This document shows positions 8,800-17,477 of a DNA stretch of 17,477 nt, in pieces. The DNA lies in NCBI GenBank assembly GCA_015501055.1, contig JADNYV010000715.1:1-17477 (forward strand), written 5' to 3'. The first letter of the stretch is position 1; the number at the start of each line of letters is the position of its first letter. A program made the position numbers and the translations under genes. This DNA is from Mucidula mucida. Lineage: Eukaryota; Basidiomycota; Agaricomycetes; Agaricales; Physalacriaceae. Below the pieces are notes generated by a model. The model ran no database searches. It was not told the DNA's origin and saw nothing but the letters and a program-made list of their open reading frames with translations.

Positions 8800-10070
8800 G
8801 CGTTGCGGGACAATGCGCGTGATCCATTGTTGAGCGAGTCCACTAATTGAGTAGATTGGATTGTTGCCTTATTAGGAAGACAATGCAAGGTTGGTTAATA
8901 TGTCATTGTACTACTAGGGCCACCGGATCCGGTTGAACCGTGTGGCCACAGACGCACAATGGACTTTGTCTGTGGAGAGATTAGTGGTTAATTCCAAGAC
9001 CTTCATTAATTGCATACTTCACTTTGCAACATCCTGGGAGAACTCACGCGCACGAGACACGATAAATCGAACACGATCGGAGACGTCATTGTTCCGTACT
9101 TCAAGGAGAATGGCGCAAAGAGGCGCGGAAAACGGCGGCTTGTCACGCTTTGATCACACCTGTATTCATTGAGTAGACATTTGCTTAAACATCGATGACA
9201 AGCCTATAAGGAGAGCTGTGCAATGGTTGAGCACGGCATGGTACGGTCATCAAAGTAGAGACCAGCCATTGACAGGATTGCCGATCACTTTTCTATCATT
9301 GATATGCACTTACCTTGCCCATCCATGTGGTGCTCAGACCTCTGTTTGTGTGCTAGCTAGAGGCTTTCAGCACCAACTCAACCTTGAAGCCAACCGACCG
9401 AGTGCAACATCGCGTCATTGAAGATTTTAGCCGTTGACTGATGAAGTCGACAGCGCGTCTCATGTGCGTCCTTCCAACATGTACATCAAGATTGTCACAA
9501 CATTGTTATCGTGCTTGCAGCTTTTATTGACAGTGGAATGGGCCGGAAGGATGCAGAGTGGTTGAAGAGATGATTGGATTGGTACTTGATGAACTAATGT
9601 TTATAGGTAACTGGTACAGCATTTGCATCTCGTCCTCTTAGAATATCAGACCCGCTCATATGCAAGAGCGGTGCCGCTGGGGTAAAGGCCGCATATGTCG
9701 TAGAGCATAGCGCGATAAGAGTGCACGTCCGCGGAGCCGGGAGAATCCACAATGTTTGACACATGACCGATGGGGACTGTCGGTGTCTCGTTGGAGGGGG
9801 GGGAATGGATGGTAACAGATATGTCACTGTGAGCCTATCATTGTCATCTACATTTGGACAAGAGGCGCGCGCGAGCGCGTACTGAATCGGCCGGAAAACA
9901 TCGTACAAACTAACTGCCGAGAAGACCCGAGAGTTTAACAGCTTCTTGGGCGGAAGCCGAAAAGACCAGCTTACTCTATCGTCGACGGACGGAGTTTGTG
10001 ACTGCTTGCCATCGAAACTTTCGGGGGGGCCTTCTAAAGTTATCGAACGGTCGTTCAAACGTTCACTTTC
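8800..10070. other. Gene-free stretch
   Basis: I find no supportable gene here on either strand. The longest open frame (minus, 10058-9594) lacks an ATG start and has no recognisable domain. Local structures are a CCGGATCCGG palindrome near 8925 within a GGCCAC...GTGGCC imperfect hairpin, a CCACAGAC...GTCTGTGG hairpin (8944-8974 region), a run of G at about 9796 and alternating GCGC near 9866. None of these suggests a known RNA gene. Confidence 0.5.
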
Positions 10071-10072
10071 TA

Positions 10073-10315
10073 CTGTAGCGTTTCAACCGCAAATTCACAT
10101 AACGGGTCACGGAGGTCTTTGAAGTGAAGCTATATATACATCATAACGGGTCACGGACCACTTTGGTCAGGCACGAGCCTCCAAATAAGGAAATTTCAGG
10201 TCCCGCTATAAGCGGAACTGTCCAAAAAAGCAATTTAAGGGTCTGTGAAGCTGTTCGCTGTAACTTCAGACCATAATGGGTCACAGGCTGTGAATTTACG
10301 GTCGAAACGCTACAG
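10073..10315. mobile_element. MITE-like element with 27-bp inverted repeats and TA target duplication
   Basis: The sequence at 10073-10099 begins CTGTAGCGTTTC, and 10289-10315 is its reverse complement with 25 of 27 bases matching. Both ends are flanked by TA (10071-10072 and 10316-10317), the target duplication left by Tc1/mariner-type transposases. The 243-bp interior has no coding potential. It contains three direct copies of CATAA(C/T)GGGTCAC at 10098, 10142 and 10272, which may be subterminal transposase-binding sites. I read it as a non-autonomous miniature transposon. A chance inverted repeat is unlikely given length, match and flanking TA, but a second copy elsewhere is needed to prove mobility. 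Confidence 0.75.
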
Positions 10316-10419
10316 TATTCTGGACAAAATTTTGCAATCCGATTGCAAGATGGACACATGTAGTCGGTGAACTGTCAAAAGAGACGGGTACATGATGGAA
10401 ATGGATGACTGTCGGTATT

Positions 10420-10548
10420 AAAAGAAACACAGTCATGAGGCGGTCGCATGTAAGGATCGTCCAGCTTCGTTGTTGCCATTCAAAAAGAAACACAGTCATG
10501 AGGCGGTCGCATGTAAGGATCGTCCAGCTTCGTTGTTGCCATTCAAAA
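10420..10548. repeat. 63-bp perfect tandem duplication (about 2 copies)
   Basis: A 63-bp unit starting AAAAGAAACACAGTCATGAG is repeated head to tail without a mismatch (10420-10482 and 10483-10545, with identity running on to 10548). It lies 103 bp right of the MITE. The unit is a multiple of three, so a plus-strand open frame (10405-10869) runs through it, but that frame has no other protein-like character and I do not call it a gene. Perfect identity suggests a recent duplication. Confidence 0.9.
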
Positions 10549-10801
10549 TTGGCTGCACGGCCAAATCCTGCAGAATCGATTGAGCATCGCCGGGCGCAGA
10601 ACTGTCATGATAGCTGGCCCCGACCGAAGCCCCGTTCCCTTTCACTCATTACGCTATGTGGACGATTCTTAATATATGATGAGTTTAAACTTGAAGTTGG
10701 AGAGCTCCAAAAGCACAAACATGATCGCCTACCCAGAAGAACCCTCAGATCGTCCTCATGGCCCTCATGCAGTGTCAACGTTTCAATGCTTATATTGACT
10801 C
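10549..10801. other. Gene-free spacer
   Basis: Nothing recognisable lies between the tandem duplication and the degenerate UNC93 fragment. Sequence similarity to the intact-order copy (13005 onward) starts only at about 10802. Confidence 0.4.
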
Positions 10802-11362
10802 GCCAAGTACCCATAAGAATGTCCTATAGAAGAAGCGCGGTGAACTGGAAAACGAGCTGTCAGGCCTAAGCGCGATGCGAAACAAGTAAGACAAGCAGGA
10901 CCTACACGATAGTAAGGTCAACCAGTGAGCCACAGTCTCACCCTTCGCGTGATGATAACTTGAGAAGTGTGATCAGCTCTTACCTGTTTCCCGACTTCTT
11001 TGAAGAACAACAGTATCCGGTGGGTGGCAGGTCCAAAACACTCTATTAGCGAACATGAAAGCTTCCGTGACAAGCAAGGCTGACAAGGCGCGTATCAATG
11101 TGATGAAGATTCTATCCTCCGCGTGTGGAACGTTACTACACCCGGGCCCGGAACCACTCTGGCGTCGGATGACGAGAATAGTTCACCGAAAGTAGACGAA
11201 CCATTCAGTTCCAAGGCAGTTTATGGAGGTATGAAATGAAGCGGTGCTATGTCTTGCTGTTTTCTAATAAGGTAAGTCAAGCGAATCCTACGGATTCGTC
11301 AATTCATAATGGTTACAACAACAAACGTCGTCTTCAGACCAAACCTGTTGCTAATGATTAGG
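10802..11362 (-). pseudogene. Degenerate partial tandem copy of the UNC93-like gene
   Basis: This block matches 13001-14158 in order and orientation, with many substitutions and indels. Shared anchors include CAGGACCTACACGATAGTAA (10900s and 13090s), ATAAGAATGTCC (10813 and 13009), AAGTAGACGAACCATTC (11190s and 13893) and the exon reading SNRFGLKTTFVV (near 11340 and 14140). The segment matching 13431-13890 (about 460 bp, exons 6-9 region of the larger copy) is absent, and the join lies at GTTCACC/AAAGTAGACG. No frame is open through it and neither the N- nor the C-terminal exons are present. It is a relic of a tandem duplication and not a gene. Confidence 0.85.
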
Positions 11363-11964
11363 AGATCGGTGCTCGCGTCCTATCTTTCCTTCCGCCGCCC
11401 ACGCTCCAACTAGAAGAATTCTCATTCTAACTGAAGCTTTTTACGTGGCGGAGTCGCAATCTCCCCAGCATCTTAACTTCTTGGGGTTTCGCCGTAAGCG
11501 GGATGCTCTCAGATGCCCTATGTGATTGAAAGCCTCATACGATTACGGTTCCGCAAATGACCAGTAGCAGCCTTTCCTTTGATGTGGTGGGTGACGAAGC
11601 ATACGGAGAAGCAATCTCAATGAAGGAGCTCGAGCTAAATTCAAAAAAAAAATCGTCATACCTGCCATTATCACCGCACACACGGAACAGGCGCACACGC
11701 GTTTACAGGTTTCGCTATGGGCTCGCCGACTCTCCTGAACAGCGTGAACGTCAACTTTCAAGCACAGGATTCTGCTCCAAACTCGAGTCGGCATCAGATA
11801 GCCTTCTTTGTTCCCAAATGAGAGTGCCGAGGTGCGACTTCCAAAAAATGATTTGCACCCAGAACTTCCACAGAATCGCACTCGGCGCGTAGTCCAAACT
11901 TCGCAACATATCTGCAATAGCTCTGTACACCAATCGAAGGACACTCTATTCCCGTGCCATGCAT
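11363..11964. other. Gene-free spacer between the two UNC93-like copies
   Basis: I see no gene here. A minus frame (11944-11543) is open but has no recognisable domain and no family similarity I can name. A run of ten A residues lies near 11643. A segment of about 37 bp at 11372-11408 resembles 16823-16862 (core CTATCTTTCCTTCCGCCG versus CTATCTTTTCTTCCGCCG). Confidence 0.4.
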
Positions 11965-12110
11965 CTACACATGTAACTCTCTCGTAGTCGTATCCGGAAC
12001 TTCTTGTTTTTCTACTTCCAGACTGACAGACGACGAGTCGCTCGCATTGAGATCAAGCGGAGTTTCATCTGCTCCTCTTGTCAGCAATAGCGCCACCAAA
12101 AAGAGGACAC

Positions 12111-14529
12111 TCACCAATCCGTCGCACGACAGCCAACAGGAATAACCGCTACCGCCCAAACAACAAAGTTCACTGCGACGGCAACAGTGAGCTAAAATGA
12201 TCATCAATAAACGCAACAATGGATGATTAAAGTGAACCCTCACAGGCGCTTTAGTTGAGCTGATGCCAGCTACAATAGAAATTAATGACGGCTCCTGTGT
12301 GACGAAGAACTGATAAGACGTACAGGCAACAGCACCTCCAGCTGCTTCGACAGCTCTAACAATACTGGTATACCTAACGACCTCTTCTGGCGCTTCAGCG
12401 AGGTAACTAACCATCCAATAACAGTAGCTTCAAATCTATTTAGCACTGATAGAGCCAGGGTAATGCATTCGCTCACTTGTAAACCAACGCGCTAGATAAA
12501 AGGTTAATGAGGCATCCGAAAAAAAACTTGATAGCAGGACGCACAAGTTCACTTGCATGATGATGTACAGCGCCCATCCTCGCCCGAAGCCTCCATCAAC
12601 CCAATCAAAGCTCGGCGGTTTCTGGTATACCCAACCTGTACAACCGTCGCCCAGATCCAGCTGCCGCCCGCAAGCGCCATCATGAAAATGTACGAATACC
12701 GCGCACGCTCGTTGACAGTGAATCGTCGCCAATCCAGGAAGGTCTGAGATAGCGTTAGAATCCTGACACATGACGGGGGTTTGCGCGGGATAACATACTC
12801 CAAAGAAGAAATTGGCGGTGATTTGGGCGAATGCAGAGACTAGGGATGCTAGAGCACGAGATCGCACGCTATAGAACACATGAATCGTATGACGAGAAGA
12901 AGAAGAAAAACACGAGTATTATGCACCTGAAGTACAGCGATAGGTATGAGCCAGCCCAGGACTACATCTTAAATCAGCAAGGTTTATTTTTCAGTGGAAA
13001 ACATACCAATAAGAATGTCCCATAGAAGAAGAGCGGCAAACTAGAAAAACAATCAGGAAGGTCGAAGCACGATGCGAAACGACTGACACAAGCAGGACCT
13101 ACACGATAGTAAGATCAACCAGTGCGGCACGAGGAAGAGGGAACTCTCACCCTTCGTGTTATGGACAACTTGAGAAGCGCAATCAACTCTTCCTTATCGC
13201 CTCGCTTCTTCTGAAGAACGACCTTGATTCCATCGCTTCGCTGAACCTTATCCGGCGGGCTCAAGAGAAGAGCAATGGCAGGTCCAAGACATTCTATCGG
13301 CGGACGTGTCAGCATCCGTATAACAAAGGCCAACAAGACGCGTACGAAGTGCCACAAAAACTATATACGTCTGCGTGCTGAACGTTAGTACACCACTCCG
13401 GCATTGAATGACAAACAAGAATCGTTCACCTTCCAGTTTAGTTTACCTGTCGTCTTGCCTGAGTAGTCTGAACAAACCAATGTAAGACGACGAAGTGGCA
13501 GATGAAGCTGTAAACGCTTACTCAGACCAAGATTAATCGCACCGCCCAAGATGGCACCAGAGTTCCTATAGGCTAGCCACATGCTCAAGTAACGTCCGCG
13601 CCTGTGAGGCTCAGGATCTGAAGAATGTGCTCAGCGGCGGCATGATACACGCAGAGAAATCTCGTACACTACGAACAATCAGTATGCTGTACGACCCGAG
13701 GACGATACGCCACTTACCCCAATCATGATCGCGCCTTCACTTTTAAGCGTCGCGACTTTAGAGACTAGTTCCGATAGAAAGTGGAACGAAGACTCACGCC
13801 GCCCAAAACAGACCTAAGAGGATGTGTTAGATGGATCCCGTTGTTCTAAGGAAGGAAATGTACCAGCGGAAAGACCGCAACAAGCTGACCCAAAGTAGAC
13901 GAACCATTCGGTTCCAAACCTTAGGAAGTTTAGGTATGAAGTCAAGCGCGCTTGCTATGCCTACCTGTTGTTTTGATACAGCGAAGCCGAATAAATTCTG
14001 TTGGCTATTCAGTTCTTACGGAACGCTTTGAGGGGAGATCGAAACGTACGCGCTAGGATTGTCGATTTAGAGCTCAACGTCAACTTGATATGTCAAGGGA
14101 AACTCACTAGCCTGTGGTTCCAACGACGAACGTCGTCTTCAAACCGAACCTGTTGCTGAACATGCCTACGAAAGTCATCAGCACAAAGATTAGGAAAACA
14201 AAGACTTTACGCGTACTTGCAAAGAAACAGACGGCAAACATGAGCATGTCAAGAATGACATTCCCGGCCATAACCAAATACGGCGTCTGAGCGCCTCCAG
14301 CTGGAAAGACACGTAGAGTCAACGCGATAGATCACTGCACCAGGCAAATGCGCGCACCCCCGGTTGATGCCAAGGCATTGTAGAGTCCTGGCGCGACAAA
14401 GGCCGCAATGCCGACGATAGTCAAGTTGAAGAACGTGGTCCTGTACTGTACCGAAAAAGCAAGTTTAGCTTGAAATAAACCGACGAGTAAGACGCGTACC
14501 CAGATCCGCTTATTTTCCATAGAGGGCAT
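12111..14529 (-). pseudogene. UNC93-like (DUF895) major facilitator transporter, many-exon, disabled
   Basis: Family-like protein sequence can be followed through about 21 exons, with intron ends GT...AG: 14529-14500, 14445-14358, 14300-14217, 14165-14108, 13997-13965, 13919-13864, 13813-13798, 13739-13718, 13617-13522, 13467-13430, 13370-13346, 13293-13151, 13098-13088, 13040-13007, 12961-12927, 12868-12799, 12743-12553, 12491-12477, 12435-12324, 12269-12244, 12191-12115. Diagnostic segments are WYRTTFFNLTIVG, SNRFGLKTTFVVGTTG, YLSMWLAYRNSGAILGGAIN, GPAIALLLSPPDKVQRSDG, FSVRSRALASLVSAFAQITA, SFDWVDGGFGRGWALYI and YLAEAPEEVVRYTSIVRAVE. Such proteins are polytopic membrane proteins of the major facilitator superfamily with unclear substrates. 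Four lesions are visible: a TAA across exons 4/5, a one-base phase mismatch at exons 8/9, exon 17 one base short (near 12615), and TGA at 12432-12430. An acidic tail (ending at 11965) may belong to a last exon. Confidence 0.85.
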
Positions 14530-14757
14530 AGGGAAGAGACACGACCGATATACATGTCCATGGTCGGTTTTGAAGAGCCTTTCGGCCGCCGTGCGAGTTT
14601 ACAAAACTAGTAGGGAATGGCGGCATCATGTTGCGATGCTATGATCGAGATAAAATGTTTACGTCAGGATGCTCTTATCTCGAAAGCACGGAATACATGG
14701 TCGATGTCGCGATATTATCGAGCCCTTCATGGTAGAATATAAGTTCCTCGGCAGGAC
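14530..14757. promoter_or_regulatory. Shared divergent promoter region
   Basis: These 228 bp separate the minus-strand UNC93-like start (14529) from the plus-strand dioxygenase start (14758). The only clear core signal is AATATAAG at 14736-14743 on the plus strand. That is very close to the first dioxygenase ATG, so the in-frame ATG at 14812 may be the real start. The head-to-head layout allows co-regulation, but no factor site can be named. Confidence 0.45.
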
Positions 14758-16091
14758 ATGGGAGGCAAATTTTACCTACCTGTTTTTGAGGACCCGACGG
14801 ACGTTATTGCCATGTCGCCATTGACGCCGATATCCGCCAGTTTCCAGCGTACGTTACCTTCCCCACCATTCTCAGAGACATTGTTGTTTCCTGGAATATA
14901 CGGTCCACCAACCGAACACGATGATTCTTTGGATGACATCCCGACCGGCAGCGAGTTCAAGGCACTTCTCAAAGCCCACGACGGAGCAGTGGTATTCCGA
15001 GGATTCGGTGTGGAGACAGCGGAGGCCTTCAGTCGCTTTGGATTCGCTACCAAAGTCGGACCACCGCACGATGAAGTCGGCCGGCCACCAATGCGCACCG
15101 TACGTGCCTTATATACACCACCCGACGTGATCTGGTGAATATTGTTTAGATTTATGCAGAGAATGTTGTTACAGCGAATGAGGGACCACCGACAGCGCCC
15201 ATCTGGCACCACAATGAATACGGTAAGTTGCCGATCCATTATCAATCCGATTTCACTCACCATTGCGTAGGTTGGTCCACCGTACATCCCGCGTACTTGT
15301 CGTTTTTCTGTCTGGTCACACCAACCTCTGGTGGAGAAACGCCACTCAACTCTGGTGTAGAGTTGCTTCATCGCTTAAGCGAGGAAGTACCCGAGTTTGT
15401 CGCGGAGCTCAAGAAACGCGGAGTCCTCTATGCATACCGATACACCAAGGACACGGTCAAGACATCGAATTCAGGGGCGTCCGTCATTGCCGCCTACGGG
15501 AAGTTTGTGGTACCAGACGACTCGCCCGAGGTTATGCGACAAAAGGTGGAGGAGCAGGTACGGCGTCACTCGCTCCGTTTCGAGTGGCACGAGAACGGTG
15601 ACTTGACGGTTTGGCACCGTGTACCTAGTGCGTCGCGAAAACTTTGCTCACCGCTGTACGCTAACATTTTGTAAGTTATCCGAACACATCATGCCACCGG
15701 CCTACCTGTCTTCTTTGGAAACTTGATCTCAGCCTACGGACGATCTAAGCATCACAAAGCGCTGGAACCACCATTTCTAGGAGACGATGGTGGGTACCAT
15801 CCACTACCAGCCTACGGAGACGGCGGCGCCATCCCTGTGGAGTGGATGGAGATTGCAGATCGGATTGTTCACGAGACGAGGGCTTTGGTCAAGTGGGAGA
15901 AGGGCGACGTGGTCTTCTTCGACGTGAGTTATCTTCTTTTACGCGCGTTTTTGACAATGACAATTCAACAGAACCATGCTGTGCAACATGCTCGGGAACC
16001 GTGGACGGGAGAGAGGAAAGTATTGGCAAGTTTATGGGACGGGGAAAAGTTCCCGGACAAGTCGCCTTGGTCTAGGAGGTATTGTAAGTAA
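14758..16091 (+). CDS. TauD/TfdA-family Fe(II)/2-oxoglutarate-dependent dioxygenase
   Basis: The exons are 14758-15099, 15150-15222, 15271-15627, 15676-15923 and 15972-16091, with introns of 50, 48, 48 and 48 nt. All have GT...AG ends, and intron 3 has a GCTAAC branch site. Phases join without error to give 379 residues, close to the usual size of fungal TauD-like proteins. The iron-binding H-x-E is H135-N-E137 (in IWHHNEYGW). The distal histidine is H346 (NHAVQHAREPWTGERKVL), and R355 is the likely 2-oxoglutarate-binding arginine. TSGGETPLNSG (exon 3) and FFGNLISAYG (exon 4) are further family landmarks. Such enzymes hydroxylate small molecules, for example sulfonates or aryloxy-acids, using Fe(II), O2 and 2-oxoglutarate; the substrate here is unknown. 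No signal peptide is seen, so it is probably cytosolic. The start could instead be Met19 (14812), which fits the TATA position better. No lesion is seen. Confidence 0.9.
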
Positions 16092-16650
16092 TGTACTGTC
16101 GTGGAATGGTTCAGAAAGAAAACAATTCCCTACCTACAGTATATGTGCGGTCAGGTAGTCCAGACTGTATTTCCATCTGCTCTCACCAGTCAATGATGAT
16201 GGTCCAGAGGAAGACGCTAGATCCCGAAATGGCTAGGGTTCACCTTTTTTTCCTGACGTCATCCACCAACATTTTCATGATCACATCGTCGCTCCCTTGC
16301 CTCGGTTTGATCTCGTGTCCATTCCTACGCGCCATAGCACGCCCGCGGTCGCACCAAACTATCGCTCAATCAGACCGTATCACCTTCGTCGACGTACAAA
16401 GAGTTGACGCCTTCTGGATAGGCTTTGGGAGAATTGGAGCTTATATGATGGCTGTGGCTTTTCCCCTGCGCACAAGGGTGCGTTATACAGTTTTTCTGTC
16501 AAAAACCATTCGGAGCTGATGCCACCGCTATGCTAGATATACGAAGAAATCTTGTACGACTACCATTGGACAGAGGGAGCTTGACTACGTCCTTCATTTG
16601 AACCATTTACCAAGTCCTGACCGGATTTCCGAGAGGAGCCGCCAATGTAG
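16092..16650. other. Downstream of dioxygenase, no supportable gene
   Basis: An open plus frame (16091-16519) overlaps the dioxygenase stop but has no domain, biased composition or family resemblance I can recognise. No RNA gene or repeat is evident. The first part is presumably the 3' untranslated region of the dioxygenase. Confidence 0.4.
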
Positions 16651-17232
16651 CCCACTTTGGAAACCGACTTTGAGCGTCAACAAGGAAAAGACTCGCCGGT
16701 TGGTCTTGGCGCGCGCCTTCTTCCTGATTTTGGAACGCTAAGCTTTCGTCTTGGGCGGCGCGTTGGGTTCGTGGGCGGTGGTACGCCATCAATTCAGAGG
16801 TTGAAACCAAAGGATGAATGGTCCTCGTGTCCTATCTTTTCTTCCGCCGTCCACCCTTCGACCATCCACTCATCGCGACCCGAAGATGCATCAGACATCC
16901 AGATATTTGACCTGGTGCAAGTCTTAAACCGAATTACGCAGTGGTTGTGCATCAGTAAGTATCTGTAATCGTGTCCTCGTATCAAGTTAATCGATGCTCT
17001 TTTAGCATTGTCACTTCTCATGCCCACCAGGATATGCCTTGTCGTTTGTCCGCACCTCTTACCCTTCCCCTCGCCGTCAGAAATCTCCACCGCCTCCATA
17101 ATCCACAGAAACACGCTTCCCGTCATGATATCGTACACTTTGCCTATAGCACGTCGCATTCAAAATCCAAGCGCATCCGCCCTCGTAATGCATGAACCGT
17201 CTGCGTCCTTACAGGAGGGCAGCGCGCGTTAG
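16651..17232 (+). other. Possible spliced exons of an unidentified gene
   Basis: A strong intron-like unit lies at 16955-17005 (GTAAGTATCTG...CTCTTTTAG, 51 nt). Joining 16651-16954 to 17006-17232 keeps one frame open for about 175 codons, ending at TAG (17230-17232). The left end follows a CAATGTAG that could be a splice acceptor, and there is no in-frame ATG in the first exon, so a 5' exon would be required. I recognise no domain. On the opposite strand 17159-16794 is also open (residues MTGSVFLWIMEAVEISDGEG near its start look protein-like) and has its own possible splice sites. Which strand, if either, is coding is undecided. Confidence 0.25.
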
Positions 17233-17477
17233 TGCGTCTCGAAGCCCGTAGACGTCTTCGGAGGATGGTGTGAATGCGGGTTGTCTGCTCTAGAGATGCC
17301 CTCTTCACCAAGCGAGGCGGCAGAAGAGTGTTTTCAATTTCTTTGACAAACTGAACCCAAAAAAACTCTACCCCCCATCCTTAAATACGCGCGTGTCCCG
17401 CAGGACGTCTTGGGACCCATTATATAGACGCCATATTCTAGGATGGAGATTTGGATAGTTTTTATCTATGAGCTATC
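17233..17477 (-). promoter_or_regulatory. TATA-rich stretch, possible leftward promoter
   Basis: Read on the minus strand the stretch contains TATATAATGGG (about 17415-17425) and TATTTAAGGATG (about 17378-17389), both TATA-like. A pyrimidine-containing leader follows to the left. This would fit a minus-strand gene entering at about 17350 and reading towards 17159. No convincing first exon was found, so this is tentative. Confidence 0.25.

Noticed and set aside
8920..8975. Palindrome and two hairpins that might mark an RNA gene or terminator.
   Set aside because: The stems are short (about 6-10 bp), with no conserved RNA features and no adjacent gene end in the right orientation.
9594..10058. 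Minus-strand frame of 154 codons.
   Set aside because: It has no ATG start (it begins at TTG), no recognisable domain and no splice context.
10405..10869. Plus-strand frame of 154 codons containing a repeated peptide.
   Set aside because: The peptide repeat only reflects the 63-bp DNA duplication. The rest lacks domain or compositional signs of coding and runs into the UNC93 relic on the other strand.
11543..11944. Minus-strand frame that might be an extra exon of the UNC93-like gene.
   Set aside because: The family sequence already ends at about 12115, and this frame shows no membrane-protein or family similarity.
14772..15371. Minus-strand frame of 199 codons.
   Set aside because: It is antisense to the dioxygenase exons, whose protein has clear family motifs; it is a shadow frame.

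Overview
The window looks like nuclear DNA of a filamentous basidiomycete fungus. Introns are short (about 41-61 nt for most, with GT...AG ends and CTAAC/CTRAY-type branch sites), coding exons are numerous and tiny, and the retroelement is of the Gag-Pol type common in Agaricomycetes. There are no bacterial features.

Layout. (1) Positions 1-7944 hold a large, decayed Ty3/Gypsy retrotransposon on the minus strand. From right to left it has a 5' LTR (7396-7944), gag, a zinc knuckle, a very long acidic linker with two pairs of duplicated modules, protease, reverse transcriptase, RNase H, and the first part of integrase, cut by the window edge. Several frameshifts and stops break it. (2) The element sits inside a two-exon C2H2 zinc-finger gene (minus strand, start at 8696). 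The LTR interrupts the second finger and supplies the present stop codon. (3) Positions 8800-10070 show no gene I can support. (4) A 243-bp TA-flanked inverted-repeat element (10073-10315) and a 63-bp tandem duplication (10420-10548) follow. (5) Positions 10802-11362 are a degenerate, internally deleted copy of part of the gene to its right. (6) Positions 12111-14529 (minus) are an UNC93-like/DUF895 major facilitator transporter gene that can be traced through about 21 exons but carries at least four disabling changes. (7) Divergently transcribed from it, across about 230 bp, is an apparently intact five-exon TauD/TfdA-type Fe(II)/2-oxoglutarate dioxygenase gene (14758-16091, plus). (8) Positions 16092-17477 hold no confident gene. 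One plus-strand intron-like structure and a minus-strand TATA-rich stretch suggest something transcribed there.

Together this is a rearranged accessory region. One catabolic-type enzyme gene appears functional, beside a dying transporter gene with a dead tandem copy and a transposon-disrupted zinc-finger gene. All domain names come from motif recognition by eye. Exon boundaries were chosen from splice signals plus family similarity and are not backed by RNA data.
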